DNA from: Tistrella mobilis
Lineage (GTDB): Bacteria; Pseudomonadota; Alphaproteobacteria; Tistrellales; Tistrellaceae
Length of the DNA stretch: 64,000 nucleotides
Assembly (NCBI RefSeq): GCF_039634785.1
Contig: NZ_JBBIAB010000002.1
Location: 310,001 to 374,000 of the forward strand
Reading direction: 5' to 3'
The stretch's first letter is position 1, and every line of letters starts with the position of its first letter. The notes beneath the pieces were generated by a model. It was given only the letters and a program-made list of their open reading frames with translations, made no database searches and was not told the origin of the DNA. Positions 53,376 to 62,554 of the stretch are shown in pieces. The position numbers and the translations under genes are program-made.

Positions 53376-53440
53376 AGTATAGCGCGGGCGGCCGGGCCCG
53401 ACTTTTCGCGCCGTCTCTGAAACCCGGCCGTCCGTCTCAT
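53376..53440 (-). promoter_or_regulatory. Repeated 65-bp block upstream of precursor 4
   Basis: Partner of 52879-52943. The TATACT box is at 53376-53381, 50 bases ahead of the precursor 4 start codon. The seven mismatches with its partner lie outside the TATACT and outside the right-hand 21 bases, suggesting selection or recent copying. Confidence 0.6.
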
Positions 53441-53461
53441 TCCGGCTTATGGTCCGCGCGG

Positions 53462-53854
53462 TCAACGCAGGCCGAATATGCCCGGGATGCCGGTCGTGAA
53501 TGAGGGGCCGAAAGTCTGCACCTGATCGTAGAACCGGTTGCCGCCCGACACATGGTCCAGATCGGCATCGCTCAGCGCATCCTGGCCGGCAAGCGGCGGG
53601 ACGGGCAGGACCAGATGGTCCGGGGTGGTCGCCTCGGCAATCGCCGCGGCATCCGCGGAGTCCGTGATACGGATGGTCACCTGAACGCCGTCGGCCACGG
53701 CCAGGCCGGCCTCGGCCAGCACGGCCTTCGGGGTCTGGCACAGCCGGTGATGAAGAGCGGCGTCACGGCCGGCGGCGGCCAGCAGCCGGGCCAGTCGTTC
53801 AAGAATGTCCGTCTGTTGCGCTGCCGGCGCGTGTGCATGGATGGCGTCTGCCAT
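53462..53854 (-). CDS. NHLP-type RiPP precursor 5 (130 aa)
   Basis: First gene of the array in the direction of transcription. Leader with ILERLARLLAAAGRDAALHHRLCQTP, DHLVLPVPPLAGQDALSDADLDHVSGG. The core is about 25 residues with RFYDQVQTFGPSFTTGIPGI, more aromatic and polar than the others, no Cys. The only Cys of the array lies in this leader. A start at 53854 is behind GGGAGA; the open frame continues upstream into antisense sequence. Confidence 0.8.
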   Translation of the reverse strand: MADAIHAHAPAAQQTDILERLARLLAAAGRDAALHHRLCQTPKAVLAEAGLAVADGVQVTIRITDSADAAAIAEATTPDHLVLPVPPLAGQDALSDADLDHVSGGNRFYDQVQTFGPSFTTGIPGIFGLR

Positions 53855-54009
53855 GGCGGGTCTCCCGGCCCGGGTGCATATCGAAGATGTGGCCTGGCGG
53901 ATGACGGGCTCACCAATCCATCCGCCGGCACCATCCCTGACATGCAGCCGCGTCCGATCAAAGGCATCGGCGGCGGCCGGGTAAACCCCTGGCGATACCG
54001 GGCGGTGCC

Positions 54010-54690
54010 CTACCCGGACACCCCGATCTTCGGCACCGGCACGCCCTGTTCTTCCGCGGCGGCCAGCTGCACCGCCTTGGCGCGCCGGAAGCCCTCGCGC
54101 CCCGACAGCCGTTCCCAATAGGCGCGGACATTGGGGCCGAGTTCGCCCGCCAGCCCCACCGAATGGGCAAGCAGGATGGCATAGCCGACCGAGATGTCGG
54201 CGGCGGTGAAGCGGCCGGCGCAGAGATAGTCCTGTTCGCCGGTCATCTGCTCGATCAGCCGCAGCCGGGCCAGGAACCATTTGGCGTAGTCGTCGGCGGC
54301 CTGGGGCAGCTTGCGCTCGTCGGGTTCAAAGAAGCGATAGCGCAGCACCAGGGTCTGCGGGAAGGTCAGCGTCGCCTCGCCGAAATGCAGGAAGTTGAGG
54401 AAGGGGCCGTAATCGGCCTCGTCCGGCGCCACAGCCAGGCTGGTCGGGCCATAGCGGGTGACGAGATACTGGCAGATCGCCGCCGATTCGGTCATCCGCT
54501 TGCCCTCGTCGAACAGGGCCGGGATGGTGCCGAGCGGGTTGATCTCCAGATAGCTCTTCTGGAACACCCGGGGCGGGAAGGGCAGCATCTTCAACTCGTA
54601 GGCCGGGCCGCCGGTTTCCACCGCCAGCTCCTCCAGCGTCCAGAGCGGGCGGAAGGAACGGGCGTCGTGGCAATGATAGAGGGTCAGCAA
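54010..54690 (-). CDS. Glutathione S-transferase family protein
   Basis: A 226-residue GST with LTLYHCHDARSFRPLWTLEEL and INPLGTIPALFDEGKRMTESAAICQYL in the thioredoxin-like half and AGRFTAADISVGYAI in the helical half. The motif SFRPLW has Ser or Arg near the glutathione thiol. It precedes (in transcription follows) the acyl-CoA dehydrogenase and carboxylase genes and may belong to that operon. Confidence 0.84.
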   Translation of the reverse strand: MLTLYHCHDARSFRPLWTLEELAVETGGPAYELKMLPFPPRVFQKSYLEINPLGTIPALFDEGKRMTESAAICQYLVTRYGPTSLAVAPDEADYGPFLNFLHFGEATLTFPQTLVLRYRFFEPDERKLPQAADDYAKWFLARLRLIEQMTGEQDYLCAGRFTAADISVGYAILLAHSVGLAGELGPNVRAYWERLSGREGFRRAKAVQLAAAEEQGVPVPKIGVSG

Positions 54691-54741
54691 GGCGTCACAT
54701 CCTCCCGGGTGCTGTCCGTCCGGCGTAGGGGGCAGCGGGGC

Positions 54742-55887
54742 CTAGAGCCCCATCTGCCGGCTCGCCAGATCCTTCATGATTTCCTCGGCGCCGCCGCCGA
54801 TGGCATTGACCTTCACTTCGCGGTAGATCCGCTCCACCGCCGCCCCGCGCATATAGCCGGCGCCGCCGAAGATCTGCACGGCTTCCGAGGCACAATACGC
54901 CATGGTCTGCGTGGCCTGGTTCTTGGCCATGCAGATCTGGGCAACCGGATTGTCGCCGGCTTCCAGCGCCCAGACCAGTCTTTCGATGAAGGCCTCGGTC
55001 ACCTCCACACGCTGGGCCATGTCGACCAGCTTGTGGCGGATGACCTGATGGCTGGACAAGGGCTTGCCGAAGGTGATGCGCTCGCGGGCATAGGCGGCCG
55101 CCTCGTCCACGCAGACCCGGGCGAAGGCACAGGCGGTGGTGGCGAGCGAGATCCGCTCGTCGTTGAAATTCAGCATGATCGTCCGGAAGGCCGAGCCTTC
55201 CTCGCCGATCAGATTGGCGACCGGCACCCGGACCTCGTCGAAATGGAGCGTCGCGGTGTCGGAGGCCCACCAGCCCATCTTTTTCAGCGGCGTGCGGGCG
55301 AAGCCGGGGCTTCCCGCCTCGATCACCATCAGGCTGATGCCGTCGCGGCCGGGGCCGCCGGTGCGCACCGCGACCGTGTAATAATCGGCGCGCATGCCCG
55401 ATGTGATGAAGGTCTTCTCGCCGCTGACCACATAATGGTCGCCCTCGCGCCGCGCCTTCGTGCGGATACTGGCGACATCGGAGCCGCCATTCGGTTCGGT
55501 GATCGCCAGCGCCGAGATCTTCTCGCCCGCCAGAATGCCCGGCAGCACCCGGGCCTTCAGCTCGTCCGAGCCGGCCTTCAAAATCGGCGGCGCACCGATG
55601 GTGTGGCTGAGCAGGCTGGCCGGCACGCCGCCCGCCCCGCAGCGCGCCAGTTCCCGGCCGGCGATCATGCTCATGAACCGGTCGGCCGGGATGCCGCCAT
55701 AGTCTTCCGGATAGCCGAGGCCGAGCAGCCCGATCTCCGCCGCCCTGCGGTAGAGGTCGCGCGGGAATTCGCCCGCCTCGTCCCAGTCATTGACGAAGGG
55801 GGTGATCTCGCGCGCCACCCAGCGGCGGAGCGTGTCCTGCCACTCCAGATGCTCGGGCGAGAGATAGGGGGAGCGCAGGAGGTTCAT
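54742..55887 (-). CDS. Acyl-CoA dehydrogenase (branched/citronellyl-type)
   Basis: A 381-residue flavoenzyme with ISALAITEPNGGSDVASIRT, FGKPLSSHQVIRHKLVDMA and IFGGAGYMRGAAVERIYREVKVNAIGGGAEEIMKDL; the first Glu of AEE is at the usual catalytic base position. The GGGAEEI end resembles dehydrogenases of the acyclic terpene and leucine pathways. Start at 55887; an upstream open frame overlaps the carboxylase. Co-directional with both carboxylase subunits, which supports a leucine- or isoprenoid-type route. Confidence 0.84.
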   Translation of the reverse strand: MNLLRSPYLSPEHLEWQDTLRRWVAREITPFVNDWDEAGEFPRDLYRRAAEIGLLGLGYPEDYGGIPADRFMSMIAGRELARCGAGGVPASLLSHTIGAPPILKAGSDELKARVLPGILAGEKISALAITEPNGGSDVASIRTKARREGDHYVVSGEKTFITSGMRADYYTVAVRTGGPGRDGISLMVIEAGSPGFARTPLKKMGWWASDTATLHFDEVRVPVANLIGEEGSAFRTIMLNFNDERISLATTACAFARVCVDEAAAYARERITFGKPLSSHQVIRHKLVDMAQRVEVTEAFIERLVWALEAGDNPVAQICMAKNQATQTMAYCASEAVQIFGGAGYMRGAAVERIYREVKVNAIGGGAEEIMKDLASRQMGL

Positions 55888-55930
55888 GGGGGGCGTCTCC
55901 GTGGGTTCAGCCTGCGGCAGTCGGGTTGGT

Positions 55931-57925
55931 TCAGCCTGCGGCAGCCGGGGCCTCGATTTCGACCAGCACCTGGCCCGCGCCGACCTGGTCGCCTTCGCCG
56001 ACGGTGATGGCGGTGATCCGGCCGGCGAGGTCGGCCTTGTGGACATGCTCCATCTTCATCGCCTCCAGCGTCACCAGCGGCCGGCCGGGCTCGACCTCGT
56101 CGCCGATGGCGGCCAGAACCGCGACCACCCGGCCGTTCATCGCCGCCCGGATCCGGCCGTCGCCCGCGGCCTCTCCGGCGCGATGGGCGGGTTCGAAAGA
56201 CCGGTCGTCGATGCGGACCGGCCGGCCGTCCAGATGCAGATGCAGCACATGGCCGTCGCGGGCGAAACGCAGCCGGGTGGTGGTGCCGTCGATGGCGGCG
56301 ACCAGCGCGCCCGCCACGCCCTGGGCTTCGGGCGCGAGCTCGACCGGGGCCAGGTCCACGATCTCCCCCTCGACCTCGGCCGTGAAGCGACCGGGGCCGG
56401 CGCGGGCGATCGACACGCCCATCGCGATGCCGTCCACCGCCAGCAGCACCGGCACCGGCAGGGTATGGGCCAGGCTGCGCCCGGCGACGCCGCGACCGTC
56501 GGTGGCGATGCCGTGCAGCAGCAGGGCCGCGACCGCGGCGGCGCGGCGGTCGGCCCGGGCGTCGCGGGCCAGCAGCTCGTCGCCATGGGCGCCGATGAAG
56601 GCGGTGGTCGCCTGGCCGGCCGCGAAGACCGGATGGGCGAGACAGGCCGCCAGGAAGCCCTGATTGGTGGCGATGCCCAGCGCCACCGTGTCTTCCAGCC
56701 CGTGGATCAGCTTCCGGCAGGCATCGGCGCGGCTGTCGCCATGGGCGATGACCTTGGCGATCATCGAGTCGTAATAGGGCGAGATTTCCGGGTCGCCGCC
56801 GAGGGCATGATCGACCCGCAGCGCCGCGGTCGGCGCCCAGGCCCTGAACCGGCCGCTCTGGGGCATGAAGCCCTTCGCCGGATCCTCGGCACAAAGCCGG
56901 ACCTCGATCGCATGGCCCCGCACCTGCACCTGGGCCTGGGTGATCGGCAGCGGCGCGCCGGCCGCCGCGATCAGCTGCAGCTCGACCAGGTCCAGCCCGG
57001 TGACGGCCTCGGTCACCGGATGTTCCACCTGCAGCCGGGTGTTCATCTCCATGAAGTAATAGCGGCCCTGGGCATCGAGCAGGAATTCCAGCGTGCCGGC
57101 GCCCTCGTAACCGATCGCGCGGGCGGCCTGGACGGCGGTCTCGCCCATCCGCGCCCGCAGATCTTCATCGACCGCGGGCGAGGGCGCCTCTTCGATCACC
57201 TTCTGGTGGCGACGCTGAACCGAGCAGTCGCGCTCGCCCAGATGCAGCACATTGCCATGACGGTCGGCGATGACCTGGATTTCGACATGGCGCGGCGACA
57301 GGATCGCCTTTTCGATGATCACATCGGGGTTGCCGAAGGCGCTCTGCGCTTCCGATCGTGCGCTCTTGAGGGCGGCCGGGAAGTCGGCCTCACGCTCGAC
57401 CAGCCGCATGCCGCGGCCGCCGCCGCCGGCGGTCGCCTTGATCATCACCGGAAAGCCGATCCGGCCGGCCTCGGCGGCAAGCCGGGCCTCGTCCTGGTCC
57501 TCGCCCTGATAGCCGGGCACGCAGGGCACGCCGGCCGCTTCCATCACCCGCTTGGCGCCGGCCTTGTCGCCCATGGCGATGATGGCGGCGGGCGAGGGGC
57601 CGATGAACACGATCCCGGCCTCGGCGCAGGCGCCGGCGAACGCGGCATTCTCGGCCAGGAAGCCATAGCCCGGATGGATGGCATCGGCGCCGGCGGCTTT
57701 GGCGGCGGCGATGATCGCGTCGATCTTGAGATACGAAGCGGCGGGTGCGGCCTCGCCGATGCGCACGGCCCGGTCGGCCTCGCGGACATGGGCGGCGCCG
57801 GCATCGGCATCGGAATAGACCGCGACCGTGCGATAGCCCAGGCGGCGGGCGGTGCGGATCACCCGGCGGGCGATCTCTCCGCGATTGGCGATGAGGATGG
57901 TGGAGAAGGGGGTAGGTTCGGCCAT
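55931..57925 (-). CDS. Acyl-CoA carboxylase biotin-containing alpha subunit (methylcrotonyl-CoA type)
   Basis: A 664-residue fusion of biotin carboxylase (ILIANRGEIARRVIRTARRLG, the ATP-grasp GGGGRGMRLV, EMNTRLQVEHPVTEAVTG) and, at the C-terminus, a biotin carrier domain with EAMKM, Lys at about 624. Length and fusion match the alpha subunit of 3-methylcrotonyl-, geranyl- or propionyl-CoA carboxylase. A 20-base stretch is repeated across its end (GGTTCAGCCTGCGGCAG at about 55904 and 55928), so the stop region has been duplicated. Confidence 0.87.
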   Translation of the reverse strand: MAEPTPFSTILIANRGEIARRVIRTARRLGYRTVAVYSDADAGAAHVREADRAVRIGEAAPAASYLKIDAIIAAAKAAGADAIHPGYGFLAENAAFAGACAEAGIVFIGPSPAAIIAMGDKAGAKRVMEAAGVPCVPGYQGEDQDEARLAAEAGRIGFPVMIKATAGGGGRGMRLVEREADFPAALKSARSEAQSAFGNPDVIIEKAILSPRHVEIQVIADRHGNVLHLGERDCSVQRRHQKVIEEAPSPAVDEDLRARMGETAVQAARAIGYEGAGTLEFLLDAQGRYYFMEMNTRLQVEHPVTEAVTGLDLVELQLIAAAGAPLPITQAQVQVRGHAIEVRLCAEDPAKGFMPQSGRFRAWAPTAALRVDHALGGDPEISPYYDSMIAKVIAHGDSRADACRKLIHGLEDTVALGIATNQGFLAACLAHPVFAAGQATTAFIGAHGDELLARDARADRRAAAVAALLLHGIATDGRGVAGRSLAHTLPVPVLLAVDGIAMGVSIARAGPGRFTAEVEGEIVDLAPVELAPEAQGVAGALVAAIDGTTTRLRFARDGHVLHLHLDGRPVRIDDRSFEPAHRAGEAAGDGRIRAAMNGRVVAVLAAIGDEVEPGRPLVTLEAMKMEHVHKADLAGRITAITVGEGDQVGAGQVLVEIEAPAAAG

Positions 57926-58010
57926 GACCCTGACACTCTGACGGAAAACGGGGAAGGGGTGGGGCGGGCGGCGCGTCTCTGCCCGGATCAGGCAGAGGGC
58001 GGCCCTCCGG

Positions 58011-59636
58011 TCACGGCCTGGCGACCGAGAACTGCATCCGGCGGGGCTGGCGGGCCTCGGCCTCGCGGCAGATCGCCAGCACCTCGGCCAGCACCGCGCG
58101 GGTGTCGCGCGGGTCGATCACGCCGTCGTCCAGCAGGCGGGAACTGGTGGCGAAGACGCTCATCTGGCCGTCGAAGATGTCGATGATCCGCTTCTGAAGG
58201 GCATCCAGCTGGGCCTGATCCGGCTCCACGCCCTTGCGCTTCGCGGCGGCCGCCGTGACGATCGCCATGGTCTGGGCGGCCTGCTCGCCACCCATCACCG
58301 CGGTCCTCGCATTGGGCCACGAGAAGCAGAAGCGCGGGTGGAAGCCGCGGCCGCACATGCCGTAATTGCCGGCACCGAAGGATGCGCCGCAATAGATGGT
58401 GATCTGCGGCACCGTGGCGCTGGTCACCGCCTGGATCATCTTGGAGCCGTGCTTGATCATCCCCGCCTCTTCATAGGCGCGGCCGACCATATAGCCGGTG
58501 GTGTTGTTGAGGTAGATGATCGGGGTTTCCGACTGGCAGCAGGCCTGGATGAAATGCGTCGCCTTGTTGGCGCCGGCCGGGTCGATCGGACCGTTATTGG
58601 TGATGATGCCGACCGCGAAACCCTCGATCCGGGCATGGCCGCAGACCGTGGCCGGGCCGTAGCGCTCGCCGAATTCCAGGAAATCGCTGTCGTCGACGAT
58701 CCGGGCGATGACCTGCTTCATATCCACCGGCCGCTTGTGGTCGACCGGCATCAGCCCGACCAGCTCTTCGGGGTCGAGCCGGGGCGGCTGCGGCGCCTGT
58801 TCCGGCGCGGTGCGCACCAGGCCCGCATCCCAGTCCAGCCCGGCCACGATGTCGCGGGCGATGGCGATGGCATGGCGGTCGTCCTCGGCCAGATAGTCGC
58901 CGAGGCCCGAAATGCTGGTGTGCATCACCGCACCGCCCAGCTCCTCTTCGGTCGCGATCTCGCCGGTTGCGGCCTTCAGCAGCGGCGGGCCGGCCAGGAA
59001 GGCGCGGGTGCGGTCGCGGACCATGACGATATAGTCCGACAGCCCGGTCTGATAGGCGCCGCCGGCCGTCGACGAGCCATGGGTGACGGTCACCACCGGC
59101 AGGCCCGCGGCCGACAGCCGGGCGAGGTTGCGGAACATGCTGCCGCCATGGACGAAATCTTCCACGCGGTAGTTCATCAGATTGGCGCCGGCGCTTTCGA
59201 CCAGCTGGACATAGGGCAGCTTGTTCTCCAGCGCCAGTTCCTGGGCGCGCAGCTGCTTGGCCAGGCCCATGGGCTGCAGCGCCCCGGCATCGATGCCGCT
59301 GTCGGACGCCGACACCATCACCCGCACGCCCGACACGAAGCCGATGCCGGCGATGACGCCGCCGCCCGGAATGCTCTTCTCGGGGTCGGTATTGTCCATC
59401 AGATAGCCGGCCAAGGTCGACAGCTCGACGAAGGGCGTGCCCGGATCCAGCAGCAGGGCGACGCGTTCGCGGGGCAGCAGCTGATGGCGCTTTTCGAACC
59501 GCGGCTTCGACCGGGCAGATGCCGCCCGCGTCCGCGCCTCCAGCGCCCGGACCCGATCGATCAGCGCCGTCATGTCCCGGCGGTTCGCCTGGAAGCTCTC
59601 GGCTCCGGTCGAGATGGAGGACGTTATCTGCGTCAT
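58011..59636 (-). CDS. Acyl-CoA carboxylase carboxyltransferase beta subunit (methylcrotonyl-CoA type)
   Basis: A 541-residue crotonase-fold carboxyltransferase with LLPRERVALLLDPGTPFVELS, VVTVTHGSSTAGGAYQTGLSDY, NNGPIDPAGANKATHFIQAC and GASFGAGNYGMCGRGFHPRF. These blocks are those of the MccB/LiuB group rather than of AccAD. It is the first gene of the cluster and probably forms a hetero-oligomer with the alpha subunit, carboxylating a branched enoyl-CoA. A start at 59636 gives normal length; the frame extends upstream without recognisable homology. Confidence 0.87.
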   Translation of the reverse strand: MTQITSSISTGAESFQANRRDMTALIDRVRALEARTRAASARSKPRFEKRHQLLPRERVALLLDPGTPFVELSTLAGYLMDNTDPEKSIPGGGVIAGIGFVSGVRVMVSASDSGIDAGALQPMGLAKQLRAQELALENKLPYVQLVESAGANLMNYRVEDFVHGGSMFRNLARLSAAGLPVVTVTHGSSTAGGAYQTGLSDYIVMVRDRTRAFLAGPPLLKAATGEIATEEELGGAVMHTSISGLGDYLAEDDRHAIAIARDIVAGLDWDAGLVRTAPEQAPQPPRLDPEELVGLMPVDHKRPVDMKQVIARIVDDSDFLEFGERYGPATVCGHARIEGFAVGIITNNGPIDPAGANKATHFIQACCQSETPIIYLNNTTGYMVGRAYEEAGMIKHGSKMIQAVTSATVPQITIYCGASFGAGNYGMCGRGFHPRFCFSWPNARTAVMGGEQAAQTMAIVTAAAAKRKGVEPDQAQLDALQKRIIDIFDGQMSVFATSSRLLDDGVIDPRDTRAVLAEVLAICREAEARQPRRMQFSVARP

Positions 59637-60212
59637 GGGCCGGGCACCTCTGCCGTGCGGATGGAATGGTCGTGTCTGGTCTGGTCCTGCGGGGGCGGTC
59701 GCCGGCCTCGGGAGGAGAGCATTGGGGGATGCAGCCGGCAACCGCCCGACCCCCAGCCTATCGGGCCCGGGGGCGGCGCGTCTTGCGTTCAGTGGCTGCG
59801 GGGAAGGGAGGGGCGGCTGGGGGCGGGCGGTGCGGCCTGATTGTCGGTTTTGCCAAATGGCCGAAGATAAAATCCCTAGCTGCACCTTGGCTTAAAACGC
59901 CCTCCGATGGTGCATGCGGGCGATGGCGCATGCGGGTCGGGCTCGATCACGGCCATTTGACCACCTGCCGAAAAATTGCAGGATATTGCGCAGATTTCGT
60001 GTGCCGCCGATATGATAAACGACCCCGGAGAGATTGCCGGGTCATGGTAAATAATAGGTAAATTTCAGATAGTTAAAGAAAACACTCAATTTCTGCGGCG
60101 TCATATGACGCGTCAGTGATTGGCTCTTTCATATGCGTGCCGATTCCACTAGCTTGCGCCTGCCATCGATGCAATCTGCACCGATGGTCGGATTTCGGAG
60201 TGGGATCGGTCC
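59637..60212. other. Gene-free region of 576 bases with an AT-rich stretch
   Basis: The left 340 bases are GC-rich with no convincing reading frame. From about 59990 the sequence turns AT-rich (GGTAAATAATAGGTAAATTT at 60045-60064), unlike the surroundings, and holds the probable promoter of the chemoreceptor gene. Confidence 0.6.
60098..60111. promoter_or_regulatory. 14-bp perfect palindrome upstream of the chemoreceptor gene
   Basis: GCGTCATATGACGC, a perfect two-fold symmetric site in the AT-rich promoter region, 102 bases ahead of the start codon. It is likely to be a dimeric regulator site; identity unknown. Confidence 0.45.
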
Positions 60213-61607
60213 ATGGACATGCGGCAGCTTCTGGGAGCGGGTCTTGTGCTGGCGGCGGTGCCGGCGGCGATTGTGGCAGGGCAGATGGCGGGCGGTGGCG
60301 AGCTGCTGTCGGGGCTCGCGGGCACCGCGCTTGCCCTGGGCGGGCTCGGCCTCGGCCGTGTCGGGCGCGGCCAGGCCGGTGGTACCGCAGGCGCCGCCAC
60401 GCCTGGGGGCGATGTGGCCGAAATGCTTGCCCGTATTGCGTTCGATCGCTCGGCAGATCCGATCCTGGTCGCCGGGCCCGACGGGTTTCTGGCCTGCAAC
60501 GATGCTGCCGTCCGCTTCCTGGGCGCACGCGATCGCACCGAGATCATCGGCCTGCAGCCGGCACGGCTGTCGCCCCCTGCCCAGCCGGATGGCTCTCCGT
60601 CCGAGGCGGGGGCGGTGGCGCATCTGCAGGCGGCGCTGGCCAAGGGGTTCTCGCGTTTCGAATGGACCCATTGCCGGCTGGATGGCACGCCTGTGCCCGT
60701 CGAGGTGACGCTTGTCGCCTTCGAGCATCAGGGTCGGCCTCTGGCGGTGGTCTATTGGCGCGACCTGACGCGGGTGGTGGAGGAGCGTGCGGCCGGCCGG
60801 CGCATGGCGGAAGAGGTGATCGGGCGCGCCGAGGGCTTCGCCCGCCGGACCGACGAGATGCAGTCGCGGGCCCGCAGCCTGACGGTCGGGGCGCATCACG
60901 GGCTGGAGGAGATCAGGGCGGCCGACGGTTCCGCGGCACAGGTCTCGGGCGAGGCCCAGGCGATTGCCGCGGCGACCGAGCAGCTTGCGGCATCGCTCGG
61001 CGAAATCGGCGCGCGGATGGCCGAAGCCGACGCCGTCACCCGCTCGGCAGGTGACGAGGCCGCCCGCGCCGACGCGCTGGTGCAGGAACTGGCCGACACC
61101 GCGGGCCGGATCGGTACCGTGGTCAGCCTGATCAACCAGATCGCCAGCCAGACCAATCTTCTGGCACTCAACGCCACCATCGAGGCGGCGCGCGCCGGGG
61201 CCGCCGGCAAAGGTTTTGCGGTGGTGGCCGGCGAGGTGAAGAGCCTGGCGACCCAGACCGCGCGCGCCACCGAAGAGATCGCGGGTCAGATCGCCTCGGT
61301 CCAGGAGCAGACCCGCGGCACGGTGGAGGCGATCCAGAACATCGGTGCAGTGATCGCACGATTGCGCGACATCTCGTCGGCCATCGCGGCCGGCACCGAA
61401 GAGCAGGGCGCCACAACCCGTGACATCGCCGGCCGTGTCACCACGGCTGCTGAGGGTGCCCGCAAGGTGGCGGCCAATATCGGCCGCGTCCGCGAGGCCG
61501 CCGATGAATGCGGCCGGGTGTCGCAGGAGGTGCTTGCCGCGGCGAGCGGGCTGGAGGCCGAATTCGGGCAGCTGAAAACCCTGGTCGGGACGATGTTGCA
61601 CCGATGA
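60213..61607 (+). CDS. Methyl-accepting chemotaxis protein with PAS domain
   Basis: A 464-residue chemoreceptor. Residues about 5-26 and 31-50 are hydrophobic and form a hairpin in the membrane with no periplasmic domain. A PAS domain follows ([23 protein letters not shown], about residues 75-190), then the signalling coiled coil with tip [18 protein letters not shown]. No HAMP domain is seen. It should therefore sense an internal signal such as redox state. No che genes are nearby. Confidence 0.87.
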   Translation: MDMRQLLGAGLVLAAVPAAIVAGQMAGGGELLSGLAGTALALGGLGLGRVGRGQAGGTAGAATPGGDVAEMLARIAFDRSADPILVAGPDGFLACNDAAVRFLGARDRTEIIGLQPARLSPPAQPDGSPSEAGAVAHLQAALAKGFSRFEWTHCRLDGTPVPVEVTLVAFEHQGRPLAVVYWRDLTRVVEERAAGRRMAEEVIGRAEGFARRTDEMQSRARSLTVGAHHGLEEIRAADGSAAQVSGEAQAIAAATEQLAASLGEIGARMAEADAVTRSAGDEAARADALVQELADTAGRIGTVVSLINQIASQTNLLALNATIEAARAGAAGKGFAVVAGEVKSLATQTARATEEIAGQIASVQEQTRGTVEAIQNIGAVIARLRDISSAIAAGTEEQGATTRDIAGRVTTAAEGARKVAANIGRVREAADECGRVSQEVLAAASGLEAEFGQLKTLVGTMLHR

Positions 61608-61799
61608 CACATCACGCGGATTTGTCTCGGGCTGGCCGCTGATCCGCGTTGCCGCCTGTGCAAATGTCGTCGTATATGTACGGGATATTCACGCCACACG
61701 GTACCCCCGCATGACCGGACGTGGCGCAGGATGCCAGCCTGTGTCTATCTCTCGCCCCTGTCCATCCGTGGGCCCTGTCCATCCCTTGTGCAAGAAACC

Positions 61800-61964
61800 A
61801 TGCCCATGAGCGCGCATCCGAAGCCTTCCGCGGCGGCATCCGATCAGACGGCCGCGACCTCCCCCCTGTGGCAGCGCCCGCAGCTGACCGTGCTCGACGT
61901 CACCGACAACACGATTGCCGGCGGACCGGTGGTCGTGAATGACGGGCTGGGAAACGCCAGCTGA
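61800..61964 (+). CDS. W-x-x-P family small peptide 9 (54 aa)
   Basis: The longest family member. It starts at ATG 61800 or 61806, has a Ser/Ala/Thr-rich front, then LWQRPQLTVLDVTDNTIAGG and PVVVNDGLGNAS. The VLDV-T/H-x-T-x-AG segment is very close to the leader of paeninodin-like lasso precursors, and the terminal Ser is kept. It lies 41 bases ahead of three tail-collar genes and probably shares their transcript. Confidence 0.62.
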   Translation: MPMSAHPKPSAAASDQTAATSPLWQRPQLTVLDVTDNTIAGGPVVVNDGLGNAS

Positions 61965-62005
61965 CATCGCGCCTTGTCTGAAGCCCTGGCCGGAAAGGTG
62001 CGCCG

Positions 62006-62539
62006 GTGTCCGATCTGCTGGCCTATCTTGGTGAAATCCGTCTGTTCGCTCACAACAAGATCCCCGATAATTGGGCGGTATGTGACGGCTCCCTTATCGG
62101 CATCACGGCCAATCCGGCCCTGTTCACCCTGTTGGGGAAGGCCTTCGGCGGTGATGCCCTGAACTTCGCCCTGCCTGATCTGCGGGGGCGGGCAATCATC
62201 GGCGCGGCGCCCGCCGGGCGGGGGGAGACCGGCGGCAGCGAGCAGGTTACGGTGACGGTCGAGACCCTGCCGCCACACACGCACCCCGTGGCCGCCGTGT
62301 CGGCACCGGCCGATGCGGTCAACCCGGCCGGCGCATATCTGGCGGAGCCGACGCCGCAATCCTCGTCGCTACCGGCCGGGCCGCCCGTCTGGAAGCCTGA
62401 TCCGGCGGCCCTCACCGCGCTGCACCCGATGACCGTCACCTCCACCGGGGCCGATCTGCCGCATGAAAACCGGCAGCCATATATCGTGCTGAGCTACTGC
62501 ATCTGCACGAACGGTCCCTATCCTTCACGCAGCAGCTGA
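62006..62539 (+). CDS. Tail-collar domain / microcystin-dependent protein-like 1
   Basis: A 177-residue protein starting with GTG. LGEIRLFAHNKIPDNWAVCDGSLI is the phage tail collar (Mdp-type) opening, FALPDLRGRAIIG the core, and LPPHTHPV the conserved His-rich end of the collar; NRQPYIVLSYCIC closes it. Such proteins are found in phage tail fibres and in stand-alone bacterial genes of unknown role. First of three in tandem. Confidence 0.8.
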   Translation: MSDLLAYLGEIRLFAHNKIPDNWAVCDGSLIGITANPALFTLLGKAFGGDALNFALPDLRGRAIIGAAPAGRGETGGSEQVTVTVETLPPHTHPVAAVSAPADAVNPAGAYLAEPTPQSSSLPAGPPVWKPDPAALTALHPMTVTSTGADLPHENRQPYIVLSYCICTNGPYPSRSS

Positions 62540-62554
62540 CCGGAGGTCAGGTCC

